Assembly (NCBI RefSeq): GCF_040939455.1
Contig: NC_134106.1
Coordinates: 78,003,001 to 78,067,000 of the forward strand
Length of the DNA stretch: 64,000 nucleotides
Source: Microcebus murinus
Taxonomy: Eukaryota; Chordata; Mammalia; Primates; Cheirogaleidae
Direction of reading: 5' to 3'
Position 1 is the first letter of the stretch. Each line of letters begins with the position of its first letter. The notes below the pieces were generated by a model. It saw only the letters and a program-made list of their open reading frames with translations. It made no database searches and had not been told where the DNA came from. Shown piece by piece: positions 12,238-24,010 of this stretch. Position numbers and translations under genes: made by a program.

Positions 12238-14380
12238 AATTAGTCTCAATCAAGCTGTTTTTTAAGAAAATAATCCATGCTTATTATAAAAAATATAGAA
12301 ACACATGAAATCTCCCATAATTCTATCAGAGCTAACCAGAAATAACAGTTTGATATGTTTCCTTCCAATCTCTTCCCCGTACCCACACACAAATATCAAT
12401 TTGTTTTTATGTAGAAGACAACTCCTCTTTTAAAAAGTTTTATATCCTGAATTTTTCTTTTTTATTTTTAACTTTAAAAGTTCTACATCCTGGCCAGGTA
12501 AGGTGGCTCATGCCTGTAATCCTAGCACTCTGGGAGGCCGAGATGGGAGGATCACTTGAGGTCAGGAGTTCGAGACCAGCCTGAGCAAGAAGGAGACCCT
12601 GTCTCTACTAAAAACTTAAAAAGTTAGCCAGGCGTGGTGGTGCATGCCTGTAGTCCCAGCTACTCGGGAGGCTGAGGCAGGAGGATTGCTTGAGCCAAGG
12701 AGACTAAGGATGTTGTGAGCTAGGCTGATACCATGGTGTTCTAGCCTGGGCAACAGAGCAAGACACTGCCTCAAAAAATAAAAAGTTCTGTATCCCGAGT
12801 TTTGCCCCTCTCCAATCTGTCATGCACACAGGGGACAGGAGGTGAAGACAGCAGCTCCCTGGGGAAGTGGCCGAGTGGCCAGGAGACGGGTGAGTCCCTG
12901 CAGAAAAGCCTACCCAGAGGGGCCAGGGACACAGGCCTACCCAGGGTCAGGACCCTTCCTTTGGTAGCATTCATCCAATCCATCTTCTTCTCCAAATGGA
13001 AACTAATTAGCAGTAGTCTATATCCAGTACCTGCTCAATCAAATTTGCTAAAGGGAATCTGAACAAAATGGAGCTGGGCATTTCTCTAACGCATCCTGAA
13101 TCTTCTGTCCCGTCTTTGCACTGGCCCCCGCCTCACTCTCATGGGCTCTCTTCCCCTCCGGCTCCGGCCCACCATCCTTCCTACCTTCTCCATTTAGCCT
13201 TAGATCAGGAAGTTCCCTCGCTCCCTTGTGACTAAGCATCCTTCAGAAATGTTCCCAAGGGCTCGGCTGCACTCTGGCAGACGAATGACTCATTCGCCAT
13301 TATTGGATGTTCAAACTGCTTCCAAATTTTCACCTTCATAAATAACATTGTGATGAACATCCTTGCATAGGAACTTTTGACTGCAGATTTAATTGTTTCC
13401 TTGGGATACATTCCTAGAGACAGAATCCTCAGGATAAAGAGAAGAATTCTTTTAAAGGTTTTGAGACATACTGCCAAACTCCTTGGCAGAAAGCTTGTAT
13501 GTTCCACTCCCAACGCGTGTGAGAGTCCTTGCCACACACCTTCACATGTACAGAGGACCATCGTTCACAAAAACAAACAAAAACAAAGCGCACCAAAAAT
13601 TTGCTAATTTGAGAGCAAAAAATAGTATCTTATTTTAACATGTACCTATTTGATTAATGTAAGATTGACTTTCTTTCTTATACTTACTACCTTTTATATT
13701 TCTCCTTTTGTGAACTAATTCATATCCCTAACCCACTTTCTTATTGGGAAGTTCATTCATAGTAAGAGTTGTTTATATCTATTATTAGCATTGTTTATGT
13801 GATAAAGTATTTGTCATATATGTTACAGGCATTTCTTCTATCTCTGGTACCATGCACAGAAAAATGTGTCTCATCCCATAATTGCTTAACTTGTTTAGAA
13901 ATAATTTATCACTGTGATGATTCATTTTTACATTTAAATCATTAATCCACATGGAATATATTTTGGGGTTTGATATGGGTGAGGGATCTGATGGTTTCCC
14001 AAGTGGTTAAATATTAACTAAATCTATTAAATTCCATTTTCCAGACTTTCTAGTCTGTTCCATGGACATGCTATCTACCCTCATCCTAATATTAATATGT
14101 TTAAATTATAATAAATTTATAATATGTTTTAATAACTGGTAGGTTATCCACCCAGATTCTGGCTGGGGCTTATACTAATCCATAAATTAATTTGGAAACA
14201 ATTGAAATATTTAAGATATCGATCACTCCCTGGCTGGAACATGCTAAACATCTCAATTTATGACTGCTCTTTTGTATTTCCAGTACAATTTTGTCATGTC
14301 CTTCATGCAGGTTTGACATTTCTGATGAGTGTCATTCCTAGGGATTCCATCTTTCATTCTATCAGGAATAGAATCACTTC
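12238..14380 (-). mobile_element. Old L1M/HAL1, antisense
   Basis: The plus strand shows reverse-complement L1/HAL1 text. 'aagaaaataatccatgctta' and 'tttccttccaatctcttcc' come first. After the Alu come 'gatgaacatccttgcatagg', 'tgggatacattcctagagac' and 'ccacatggaatatattttgg'. The order fits one decayed antisense element running to about 14380. The stretch 12960-13265 is less clear and may be unique sequence or a strongly diverged part. No coding capacity remains. Confidence 0.65.
12492..12780 (+). mobile_element. Alu SINE, AluJ-like without lemur linker
   Basis: A complete dimer runs from 'ggccaggtaaggtggctca' to 'agacactgcctc' with a short interrupted A tail. It is flanked by 'aaaagttctacatcc' (12476-12490) and 'aaaagttctgtatcc' (12781-12795). 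It lacks the 'aattggccaac' linker seen in the younger copies, and its duplications have begun to diverge, so it is older. It sits inside the antisense L1M/HAL1. Confidence 0.95.
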
Positions 14381-17300
14381 TCTGTCACATTTCCTGACTC
14401 TTGCAGGCAGAGGACTCCACTGTGCACACTTCTTGCATGTAGGCGCTGTCTCTGCAGCTCCCACCAAGCTGGGTGTAGCTGGTTCCAAAGCCTTAACTGA
14501 GCAGTCACCCTGCAGGCCTCCAGGGCCATCACCCCTGAGGGGTGCCAGCTCTTTCCTCCGGGATGCAGAACCTCCCCAGTTTGGCCACAGCCTACTTTGA
14601 AACTCCTCTGCCCTCTACAGCCCTCCACACCTTCTGCCCATCCCACCAGACAAGCCCCTCCTGTGCACCCTGAACTCTCCTCCAATTGGAAAAGGGTTTG
14701 CCTCTTGCGAGGCAACACTTATTTTAATCTGTTTGAAGGTAAGATTTAGCCACTACCAGGTGATGCTGTGAAGGTGGGCCCAGCCCTTAGCCATCCTGCC
14801 TCAAATCACAGCACTGTGCACTCGGCCCCGGCAAATGTGTGTTGACAAACTGGCAATGTGCACCCTGGGTGGAGAGGAGCTGTTCCTCCCGGCTCACTCT
14901 GTGAGCCAAAAGGAAGAAGAACTCCAGGAAGATGGGAGGCTGAGGACAAAGGAGTGTTTATGCCTCTGCAGAGCCGATGGGGGTGTGTGTCAGCCAGCCC
15001 AGCCCAGCCCATACTTCCAGAATCTCCCTGACAAGGTCTTGGGCTCCCCCCTCTCCCTCGGGAAGGTGGGAACCCCGTTCTCAGAAATCAAGTCAGCCCA
15101 ACCATGGCCCCAACACGCTCAGGCCAAGTTCCAGCCACACAGCAGATTCACCTGCAAAGTGTGTTAAACACCAGAAGGTCCCACCCAGCCCTCCTGAGTC
15201 AGCCTGGCAGGGTGAGGCCAGGCCAGGCACAAGTGGTGCCAATGCCGGGCCAACCTGCTGCCCAGGTAGGCACACCTCCATCTCCCTGGCCTTCCTTGAG
15301 TGCTCATTGCTGACAGGCAAAGAAGGAAATCAACATTGGGCAGTGCCTAGAGGCCACCCTGGGCCAGAAACACACTTGACACCTATCATGGAATTCTTCA
15401 GCACACCTGTGTGAATTATTGCCCCACATACAAGTGAGGAAACACAGTCAAAGATGTCAGCCTCATCACCGGAGGGACCAGGCCGGGACTATGACCAATT
15501 GCACCCTCCCCACCCCCGGGATTTGAGAAATCCATCCTTTTTCTGGTTTAGCTGAAACCCCGAAGGTTCTGAAATTCCCAAGTATCCATCTCTCGGTGAG
15601 CCCTAAGCCCAAGGTATGCAAGCACATGGTCCTGAACCTGCAGAAACAGGCGCTGTTTGCCTTCACTGGACGGGCTCTGGCCGAGGTGGGGTCTTTCTGC
15701 GTCCCAATGGCACCTCCTGTCCCATGCTGCACACCTGCATGGCTAAATCAAGCCTCTGGGCAAGCCCCTCCTGCACCTCTGCAGTCATTCTGCTCAGGCA
15801 GTTGCCCAGGTCACAGGAACCCCCTGTCACACTCCCACGCAGGGCCACGTTAATGACTTCTTCATCCCCGTGCAATTCTGCCCTCGTCACCTTCTTCCTC
15901 CATCCAGAAAAAAAATTACAAAAGTGTATTTTACTATTGCATGGCTACAAAGATGAATATTATATATCAATGTTATATATTATTTTCTTTGACCTAAAGA
16001 TATGTTTTCCTTCTGATACTGGAAAAAATTAAAACACTTTCACAAGCCTCTAAAGCCATGATGGGCCCTCGGCACGGCACCTCCCATGCACAGTCGGCCC
16101 CCAGCATCCCCCAGAAATGCCCCACGGAAGACCCAGGTCAAGCATGAGCTAAGTCTGCCACCCAATGTAGCTCAAATTAGCTTCACACCCAGCCATCTCT
16201 CACAGGTGAGTACAGGCCAAGGTCCCGGGCAAGACTGGGCTGCTGAGGGAAGGACCTGCCTGCAGAGGTCCCAGAACTCCTGTGAGGATCCAGAGAGAAG
16301 AACTGGGTCTAGAGTGTCTCACAGTCCTGAGTGGACAAAACCACCCGTGTATTTCTAATGCTAAAAGGTCTACTGAGCTATGACATTTCAATCCCTTTGG
16401 AAGTGATGCAATGGCCAATGCTCAGGATTGCATTTAATGCCTGGAAGCTAAGAAGAAATGAAATCCAGAATTAGATAAAACTGAACAGCAATTTCTCTCT
16501 GGAGTTTAGTTATCTTGGCCTGCTACATCTTTTAAATTTGCATTCATGTTCGGTTACCTCATTTAGGCTATAGTCTGCTAATTCATATGTTTTGTTAAAA
16601 TAAAATAGTTTTGTCATAAAAAGAACACATTTAGGAGTAGAAAACAATACTTTCCCTCCTAGCTGGGGTGAAGCCTCATCACAGCAGAGGCATCATGATC
16701 CCAGGCACCCCCTGATGGAGCCTACTGAAATTGCAAGCAAAGAACCTAGGAGGAAAAAGCAAACTGCAAAAGGACAGCCTGCCATGCTCGCTTCTCTGAA
16801 GGCTGCAAATGTTAAATCCCTGAACACAGACCCTTATTTCTTTATATGTGAACCCTCGATGTACAAGCACCATCTGAAAATGGAATCAGTACAATGGTAC
16901 ATGCATATACAGGTTATTATTTTTAAATGTGTTAGATGTTGATGTGATTGATAAAATATAATGTCACCTAGAGAAGCCTCAAAATTCAGTGGTTTTTTGT
17001 TTTTGTTTTTGTTTTTGGTGATATGTACTTTCTCTGCTGATAGATTGTGAAAACATAGTTACTGTCATATGAAAGGTTTCACAACTGTTAATGTGACAAA
17101 GGGACTTTGTGTTCAGAAAAACCGAGAACCTGGCTTTAGGGGAGAGCTGGCAGCTTTTAGGAAACCAAACACCATAGCAGGCCCTCCTGGACATACACCA
17201 TTGAAAGGAATTCAACAGGAATTCCAATTTGGTTAACAGTGAGGAACTTAAACTGCAACTTTGTACACAAGACTCTATGTCCATCAGAAGAGCAAAGAAC

Positions 17301-17859
17301 TACTGTAATATCAACACGCTATTCCAACAGAAGTGTTTATTTAGGAATTGGGGAGAAACAAGAGCAGATGATGTTTGGGAAGTATCTGCTCCTCAGTTAA
17401 TCACACCAGCGCATGGTGAGCGGTTCATCCGGGAACACCCCAGGAGCCAGAAAGACTCAGGACGCAACCACCCTGGTACCATATGACCACGGACCCAGTG
17501 CCAAGTCAGGACCCTACTGGCAGATGCTGGGCTGGGGCCACTAGCTCTGGACCCCAGCCCTCCTCAGGGGCTTCAGGTGACCACCATCCCCCTGCCCCAT
17601 CCCAGTCTTCTTGGCTGGGGACAGGCAAGCCACTTTCACCTCCTTAAACTTCAGTTTCTTCACCTAGAAACACGGATAATCATTTCTGCTGTTAATTAGT
17701 AGGATAATACAGAAGGGTATAAGACATGCCTTAAGTACCCAACAGTGCTTTGAGTCTAGTACATGCTCAGTGGGGACATTCCTGTCTCCCTCCCTGCAGG
17801 TTTTGTTCTCACAAACAGTGGCCATTTGTACAGGACAATGTAACAGCCAGGGCTGGTTA
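14381..17859. other. Single-copy sequence, no gene recognised
   Basis: No recognisable coding exon or named repeat was found. A (GTTTTT)n run lies at about 16993-17016. At 16205/16206 a pyrimidine-rich tract ends in 'ctctcacag' directly followed by 'gtgagt', so that a 3' and a 5' splice-site consensus abut on the plus strand. Confidence 0.5.
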
Positions 17860-17874
17860 TGTGCTATGTGCTCA

Positions 17875-18050
17875 CACTGGGCCCAGCACCGTGCTAAGCA
17901 CTTTACAGGCACTAGCACCCCATCTACTCCACAAGACAACCCTGGGAGGTGGCACCAGCCCCACACCATTTTCCAGATGGGGAACGGGGCCACTGAGAGC
18001 CCCACGGCTGGGGAATGGGAGAGATCAGCTTCACACCAAGAGACCTCCAG
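17875..18050 (-). repeat. MIR SINE, antisense
   Basis: The plus strand reads 'accgtgctaagcactttaca', 'acaaccctgggaggtggca', 'cattttccagatggggaac', which is the reverse complement of the MIR 3' half and core. Divergence is high, as expected for this ancient family. Confidence 0.8.
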
Positions 18051-18334
18051 CACGTGCCACCCACATTGCAGCAGAGCCCTGCCCCGCTCCCAATGCATGC
18101 ACCCCCCAAGAAACAGCCCCCCCAAGGCACACCTCCCCCAAGGCATGGCTCGCCACCACCTCACTCCTACTCCTCCCACCTCATCAGGCTGAGTGGCCAC
18201 TGGTCAGCATCTCCACCCACCAAGTCTCATTCAATTTTAACTAGGAATGCCTTAATCAAAAAAAATAGAGTGGAAGTGGAATAAGGCCTAATTATAATAA
18301 AAATTTTCCAACTTACTGCTGGATACTGGTTACA

Positions 18335-18490
18335 ACATATCTGCCATTTTCACACAAATTATTGCCTTTTCTTCTTCCAACAACCCTGGGAGGAAGGTAT
18401 CACAACCCCCCAGACTGCAGAGGAAGAAAGTGAGCCCGAGGCTTCACCCAAGGCTACCTAAACAGCAGCGGCCCCTGCCAGGATGTGGGC
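18335..18490 (-). repeat. MIR SINE fragment, antisense
   Basis: The series 'caacaaccctgggaggaagg', 'agactgcagaggaagaaagt' and 'ggcttcacccaaggctacc' parallels antisense MIR ('caacaaccctatgaggtagg', 'acagatgaggaaactgag', 'cttgcccaaggtcac'). Confidence 0.7.
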
Positions 18491-18834
18491 CCAGGTCAGC
18501 CCAGCCCCAGCCCGTGCCCCTCCCCACCCTTCATCCTGAGGAAGCTGCTCCAGGCAGAGGCCAGGAAAGGCAGGAGGGAAGGAGGATGGTCTCGTTCTGG
18601 ACTCCAGCTGGGGGTTAGGTCCCAGGTGAGACTTCAGGGAGGAGGGAGAAGCTGACCAGGTAATAAGGAGCCCCTCCTGCATCCCAGCCCCGCCTCCGGG
18701 CCCTGTGCACACCCAGGGGCATAATTTGCCCAAGAGAGTTGATCTGCATTAAGTAAAACCCTGGGCAGGTTACAGTGACCTCCCCTGCACTGTTTCCAAG
18801 CTCATAGGCCAAGACAGGTTAAAAACAAGATGAT

Positions 18835-19020
18835 GAGGAAAGGACCCTGGGTTCAAATCCCTGCTCCTCTGTGTGCTAATCACCTACGCAAGTCCCGTAA
18901 CCTCTCTGTGCCTCAGTTTGCTCCTTTGTAAAATGGGTATAAAGACAGCAGAGGGTGAAGCAATCATGACAGCTCCTGTGTGTTAGCTCAGTAGTCACGA
19001 CAGTACTGAATGAACCACCA
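18835..19020 (+). repeat. MIR SINE
   Basis: Sense MIR is recognised from 'ctgggttcaaatccctgctc', 'cctctctgtgcctcagtttg' and 'tttgtaaaatgggtataaag'. The 3' end is diverged. Confidence 0.85.
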
Positions 19021-19104
19021 CACAGCACACGTGTGACCAGGGCCAAGGGCACCTGCGGCACTCAGGAAAACACAGGCCATGCCTGGGGAGACCGTTTCAT
19101 GAGG

Positions 19105-19320
19105 GTAATGAGCTCACAGCTCTGTTGCTCACCAGCTGAGCAGCCCTGGCCCACTGACTTCACTTCTCTGAGCCTCCACCTCTTTATTTATAAAACGCAC
19201 TGGTTTTATAGTGACCGTGAGGATTAAATGAGATGATAAGGGCGAAATGACCCCAAATGCTGAGCAGTCCTCAACAGGTGGTAAATATCATTGAATCTCT
19301 GCTCGAGCATGAGACTCGTG
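19105..19320 (+). repeat. MIR SINE
   Basis: The core and 3' half follow sense MIR: 'cttctctgagcctccacctc', 'gaggattaaatgagatgata', then 'ggtggtaaatatcattgaat'. It is a second MIR in the same orientation about 100 bp after the first. Confidence 0.75.
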
Positions 19321-22300
19321 CACACACTTACACTTTATTAATTATTTTAAGGCACAAGACGGGAGGAGAGGAAGCATGCCTTAGGCAGCATAGATGAGCC
19401 AGTATTTACATGCCATAAGAAATAACCCTAAGCATCTCATTTTATATACTGAGAAGAATAGAAAGAAAAATAAATAGCTGTTGCTGGTAAAATAATTATT
19501 ACAGTTTACCTCATGACACACAATCAACGCATACCCCTCCAAATGAAAGCAAAACAGCTGTTACATATAAATCAAATCCTATTTTAAATTCATAAAGAGA
19601 AGGTGCCATAGAAACCTAAGGTGACTCATCTGACATATGTCAAATCACTATTATTTTCTTTTTTAAAAAAAATAATATGGGTTTCCCAGATGGACCTAAT
19701 TCCTGGATGGGCTGAAAGCGTGACTCGCTGTGCCCTCCCAGGACGAGGCCCGACAGCGGGTGGGGAAGGGGTCGCTCCACCCCGCAGGCCGGGGGCCTTG
19801 CTCCTTCCCCTCCCACCAGCCCCCCAGGAGCGTGCAAGGCAGGTGCACCAGGCCGTTCTAAATAGTCCATCTCTGTCCTGGCTGTGATGTGAGCACAGGA
19901 AAAAATAAATAAATAAACAGTCCATCTCTGAAGGGGTGACATTTACTGCTGGGGTCAGAAGAGTGTGCACCCCAAGGCTGGTGGCTGCCCCCACTGTCCC
20001 CAGCCAGCCCCTGGCTGCGCTCTGGGTCGCTAAAGACAACCTCTCTCCCAGAAGCCAACTTCAGCAATGCTCTCTGTGAATAGGAGAAAATACAATGATC
20101 CACTCACTCAGAGGGACTCAGCTCGGAACTATATAGACAGTAATTACGCACAAAAGTCTGTGTGAAGTGGCAAAGAGAAATATTGTTCATAAACGGACTA
20201 TTGATCAATTATGACTCAGGACAAAAAAAATTTGGCTATTAACGCAGCAGCAGGTTAATGCCTGCTGCCCACCCACGCCCAAAAGGAGGGCTGCTCGGCC
20301 ACAGGGCTGGGAACAGGGCAAAGACAGCAGAGTGTTCTCCTGCATTCAGATAAAATACTGGGACAGCCCCGCACAACCCACACGTCCTCTCATCTGAGGC
20401 AGGTCTCCAGGGATCTAATTCTCAAACACTGGGTTTGTGTACAAGGCGAGTCGGCAGGAACTGTCTGCGTGTGGTTTTGCCTTGTTTTTCCACCTGCTTT
20501 GAAGCCTCAGGCTGGGGACAAGAGCGCAGGGAGAGAGGTGTCAGTGCTCACGGCAAGAGGCGCACCCTAGAAGCATGTTTTTCCCGCGGGTGGTGGCGGA
20601 GGCCCCAGAGCCCTGTCCCTAGCTCTGCTGTCGCTGAGCAGCAGGCAGGACCCTCCACTGGGCAGGTAGATGGCAGGAGGTGCTGGACCTGGAGCCACCA
20701 AAGACTCCCCAGCCGGCTAGAGGCAGCATTCCCACAGGCCAGCTCTGCAGTGTGGGTCTGGGGTCGCTGCTGCAGGTCCAGCCAATTCTGTTGGCTTTGA
20801 ACATCCTGCATTAAATCCTCTTCTGGTTCTACTAATTAGAGTGAATCCTGAATAACACAAATGCTGCCAACTAAGACGCATGAAATCTTGGTAAAAACTC
20901 ATTTCATGGGGAAAAACTCTGGTGTGAAAGAAATTATTTCAGGCAGGACATATCGAAGGAAGAGTCTTGTATATACACATAACATCTACTTAGGAGATAG
21001 TACTTCGAAGGAACTGATCGGAAAATGTGCAAAAAATACAAAGATGCGTGATGCACAAAATGTCACAATTTTAAATGAATGCACAAAGACGTTCATCATC
21101 ATGTTACTAAAGAGCAAAAGGTTGAAAATGACCCAATGAAACATCAGTCTGAGAGGGGCCTGGGGTGAGGCAGCTGGAATCCACCCCTAAGGCAGAATTC
21201 CTCAAAGTCTTAAGGAAGAATGCAGATTAGACACAACACATACTATTCATGGTGAAAAAGTAGCCCACAAAACAGTATAGACATTACCTCTTTTCAGTAA
21301 ATATGGACCTCTGTGCATACGTATAGATACGTGTATTCAGCACAGACAGATACGCCCTGAAACCTTACAGACAACTCCCCTCCTCGAGCCGTGAGAGCAA
21401 GCGGCCAAAGAGCAGCCCAACTGGCATGAGGCGATCTCAAGCCTGGTCCAAGCCCCGAAGGCTGACCGCGCACACAGAGCTTGCGAGCCGCTGGGCCTTC
21501 CCTGCCTGCCAACCTGGCCACATCCTGTCTGCAGGGGTCCCTTCCCCACAGAGGGAGCCCCCTGGGATACACTCAGTCGTTTCTGTCCTGGAATGAGGCA
21601 CCAGATAAGCTGCGCTTACCAGCACCCGTCAACTCAACCAGCCGTCTTTGCTCACGAAGGCCATGAAGGTAACATTGGCCAAGCCTCGAAAAATGGGTGA
21701 CTCAAACCTTCAAAATTCTTGTGTTTATATACTAAGATCCCATTTTCACGGAGAGAGCACACTGGAAACACTGATACGTGATGATTTAAGAATCTTGATT
21801 TCCGATGGAGCATGCAGCTGACGCCCAGCAATCATCCAAAAATACGCCGAAGTCAGTTCCTGTGGAAACGATCACAGTTCAAAGGGACTGAATCACCAAG
21901 CACCGTGGAGAGGTGCGGCCACGGGGGTCAGGTCTCAAGCGGGTGGGTCTGACCCACCAATAAACCCTTTCCTCTTCCCTCCTCACCTCTGTTGGCAGAG
22001 TTAGCACTGCAGCCTCTAAGTCACAATCTCCCATGCAGAGAAGACCCACAAAAAAATTCTTGCTACCACTCCCTGAGGGGAAAAAAGGGTGAATAGTTAA
22101 GGTATTAAAGGAGGATCACAGAACCCGAGGACTAGGTGCTGGGTGTTAAACCCAGGTTAGAGCAGCAGGCGTGGAGTGGAGATGATGCCTCAGAGCTACT
22201 CACTGCATCTCCCACGCCGGCTGCGCAGAAGCAAACAGAACTCAGGTCTGAGCTCATTCCCTGGGACGAAGTGCGACCCCTGTCCCACCATACCTGCCAC

Positions 22301-23247
22301 TGCACCTGCCGGGAGCAGGCGTTGTGTGCTGTCGCAGAGCTGCAACCAGACCGAGCGGGGCTAGGACTTGAGCCCAGCTTGCACGAGTCTCACAGCAGCC
22401 TGTCCAGGGGGAGGGGCAAGCAGCCCCCGTGGTCACTTCCCTTGCCTGGGGAGCTAAGAGCAGAAGCCAGTCCTGAGCACACAGTTCAGTGTCTGCCCAT
22501 GAACAGGAAGTGGGTGTGAGGAGAGATTCACAAACCTGTACAGACCCAGACCCCATCCCAGAAGGTCCCCTGGCACCTCAGGCACACCCATCCTGATGAG
22601 ACAATGGCCTCTCAAAAACATGCCCAACCTAGAAACTGATGCTAAGAGACTAATTTAGTGTCCTCCTATGATGTGCACTTCTTACACTGTTTGAGAACAT
22701 TCATTCTGAGGAAATGATGACAAATGCGATGGACGGATCTCATAAGATATGTTAAGTACAGGCAAACAGCAAGCCGAGCACTCGTGTATTAAACACAGGT
22801 AGGAGGCCATGGGAGGCCCAAGAGATGCCTGCTGTTCCTGAGGCACCAAGTATACCCAAGGCAGCTAATACTCACGATACACGAAGTACAGAAAAGGTGC
22901 TCAATATTGGTGACCTATGCACAAGCATGAGACTAAATATACAAGAGGAATCTAATATTCAGTCAAAATCTGGTGACTAACTAGGGGCAGCCACTCAGGT
23001 CCTCTGAATCCAAGGCTGTTCGTCAGCCTCACTGGTGACCCAGATGTGGCAGGACAGGACTGTCCCTAAGTCTCTCCAATAGAACAAGTGCATGTGTGTC
23101 CTTGGCCCAGAGCACCTTCCGTCTGTGTCCCCACTGCCAGTACTTCAAGTCCGGTCCTTCTTCACACACATTAGTGGGAAGGCTGCTCCTGCAGAGATGG
23201 GACGTGTGGATGCCTCATACACCAGGATGCCCTCCTTCACCCTTTTC
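19321..23247. other. Single-copy sequence, no gene recognised
   Basis: It contains a 43-bp mini-retroposon at 19864-19930 and an AT-rich island at about 20100-20235 with 'gtaattacgcac' and 'atgactcagg'. That island could be a regulatory element but I cannot test conservation. Open frames are short, overlap on both strands and are unrecognised. Confidence 0.5.
19864..19930 (+). mobile_element. Mini-retroposon, 43 bp, with 12-bp target duplication
   Basis: The 12-mer 'agtccatctctg' occurs at 19864-19875 and 19919-19930. Between them is a 43-bp insert made of a 24-nt body beginning 'tcctggctgtgatgtgagc' and an A-rich tail (a run of A then AAAT repeats). Target duplication plus A-rich tail is the mark of L1-mediated retroposition. 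The source RNA is too short to identify. Confidence 0.75.
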
Positions 23248-23620
23248 TACCTGTGTCACCCGTCTCTGGCCCCTGTCTGCCCCCTACCCTACCTGGGTCA
23301 GCCACCCCATCTCTGTCCTCTGCCCTATCCTACCTGGGTCACCCATTCCATCTCTGCCCCCTGCCTCTTGTCCTACCTGGGTCACCCACCCCATCTCTGT
23401 CCCCTGCTCCCTGTCCTACCTAGGTCACCCAACCCATCTGTCCCCTGGCCCCTGGCCTACCTGGGTCACCCAGCCCAACTCTGTCACCAGCCCCCTGTCC
23501 TACCTGGGTCACCCACCCCATCTCTGTCCTCTGCCCTGCCCTACCCGGGTCACCCATCCCATCCCTGTCACCAGCCCCCTGTGGTGTCACCTACCCCATC
23601 TCTGTCCCTGCTGCTCACTG
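23248..23620 (+). repeat. Minisatellite, 42-bp unit, about 8.5 copies
   Basis: The motif 'tacctgggtcacccaccc' recurs at about 23248, 23290, 23331, 23374, 23417, 23458, 23501 and 23542, with a partial unit near 23584. Spacing is 41-43 bp. Units differ at several positions. Because the mean period is close to a multiple of three, long open frames pass through it (224 codons from 23092 and 200 codons from 23096). They have no non-repeat homology I can recognise. Confidence 0.93.
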
Positions 23621-23869
23621 TCTATTCTAAACTACATCAAGGTCATTTCCTACATGACAGCTACCACCACTGGCTCTGTTCAGGAGCAGTCTATATAGTG
23701 GTTATGCTCATTTTCCTTGAGTGCCATCTGATCTCAAATGCAGAAGGACCCTTTATTGCTTTATAGAACTTTACCATGGGGTCCTATTTGGGAATTTTAA
23801 CAAATGTCTTTTCATCTTCTTATAAGAAACACAATGGAAGAGTAATACCTACAAATAATTTATGAAGCT

Positions 23870-24010
23870 TTTTCCATGTTTGTCACATGGCACCTCACGT
23901 AATCCTCGTGTGTGTATCTATTACCACCCCTATTCTAAGGAGTGACTGAGGTCACAGGACATCTAAGTGGCAGAGTAGAAACCAGAGTCCAGGTGTACCC
24001 CTTGGCTGGA
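23870..24010 (-). repeat. MIR SINE fragment, antisense
   Basis: The phrases 'cacctcacgtaatcctcgtg', 'attctaaggagtgactgagg' and 'atctaagtggcagagtagaa' follow antisense MIR order. Confidence 0.7.

Noticed and set aside
20435..20800. 121-codon frame rich in Trp, Cys and Arg
   Set aside because: Composition is unlike typical proteins, frames on the opposite strand overlap, and nothing is recognisable.
23092..23766. A 224-codon frame as a possible gene
   Set aside because: It is kept open by the 42-bp minisatellite, and a second frame is open over the same repeat. No non-repeat similarity was found.
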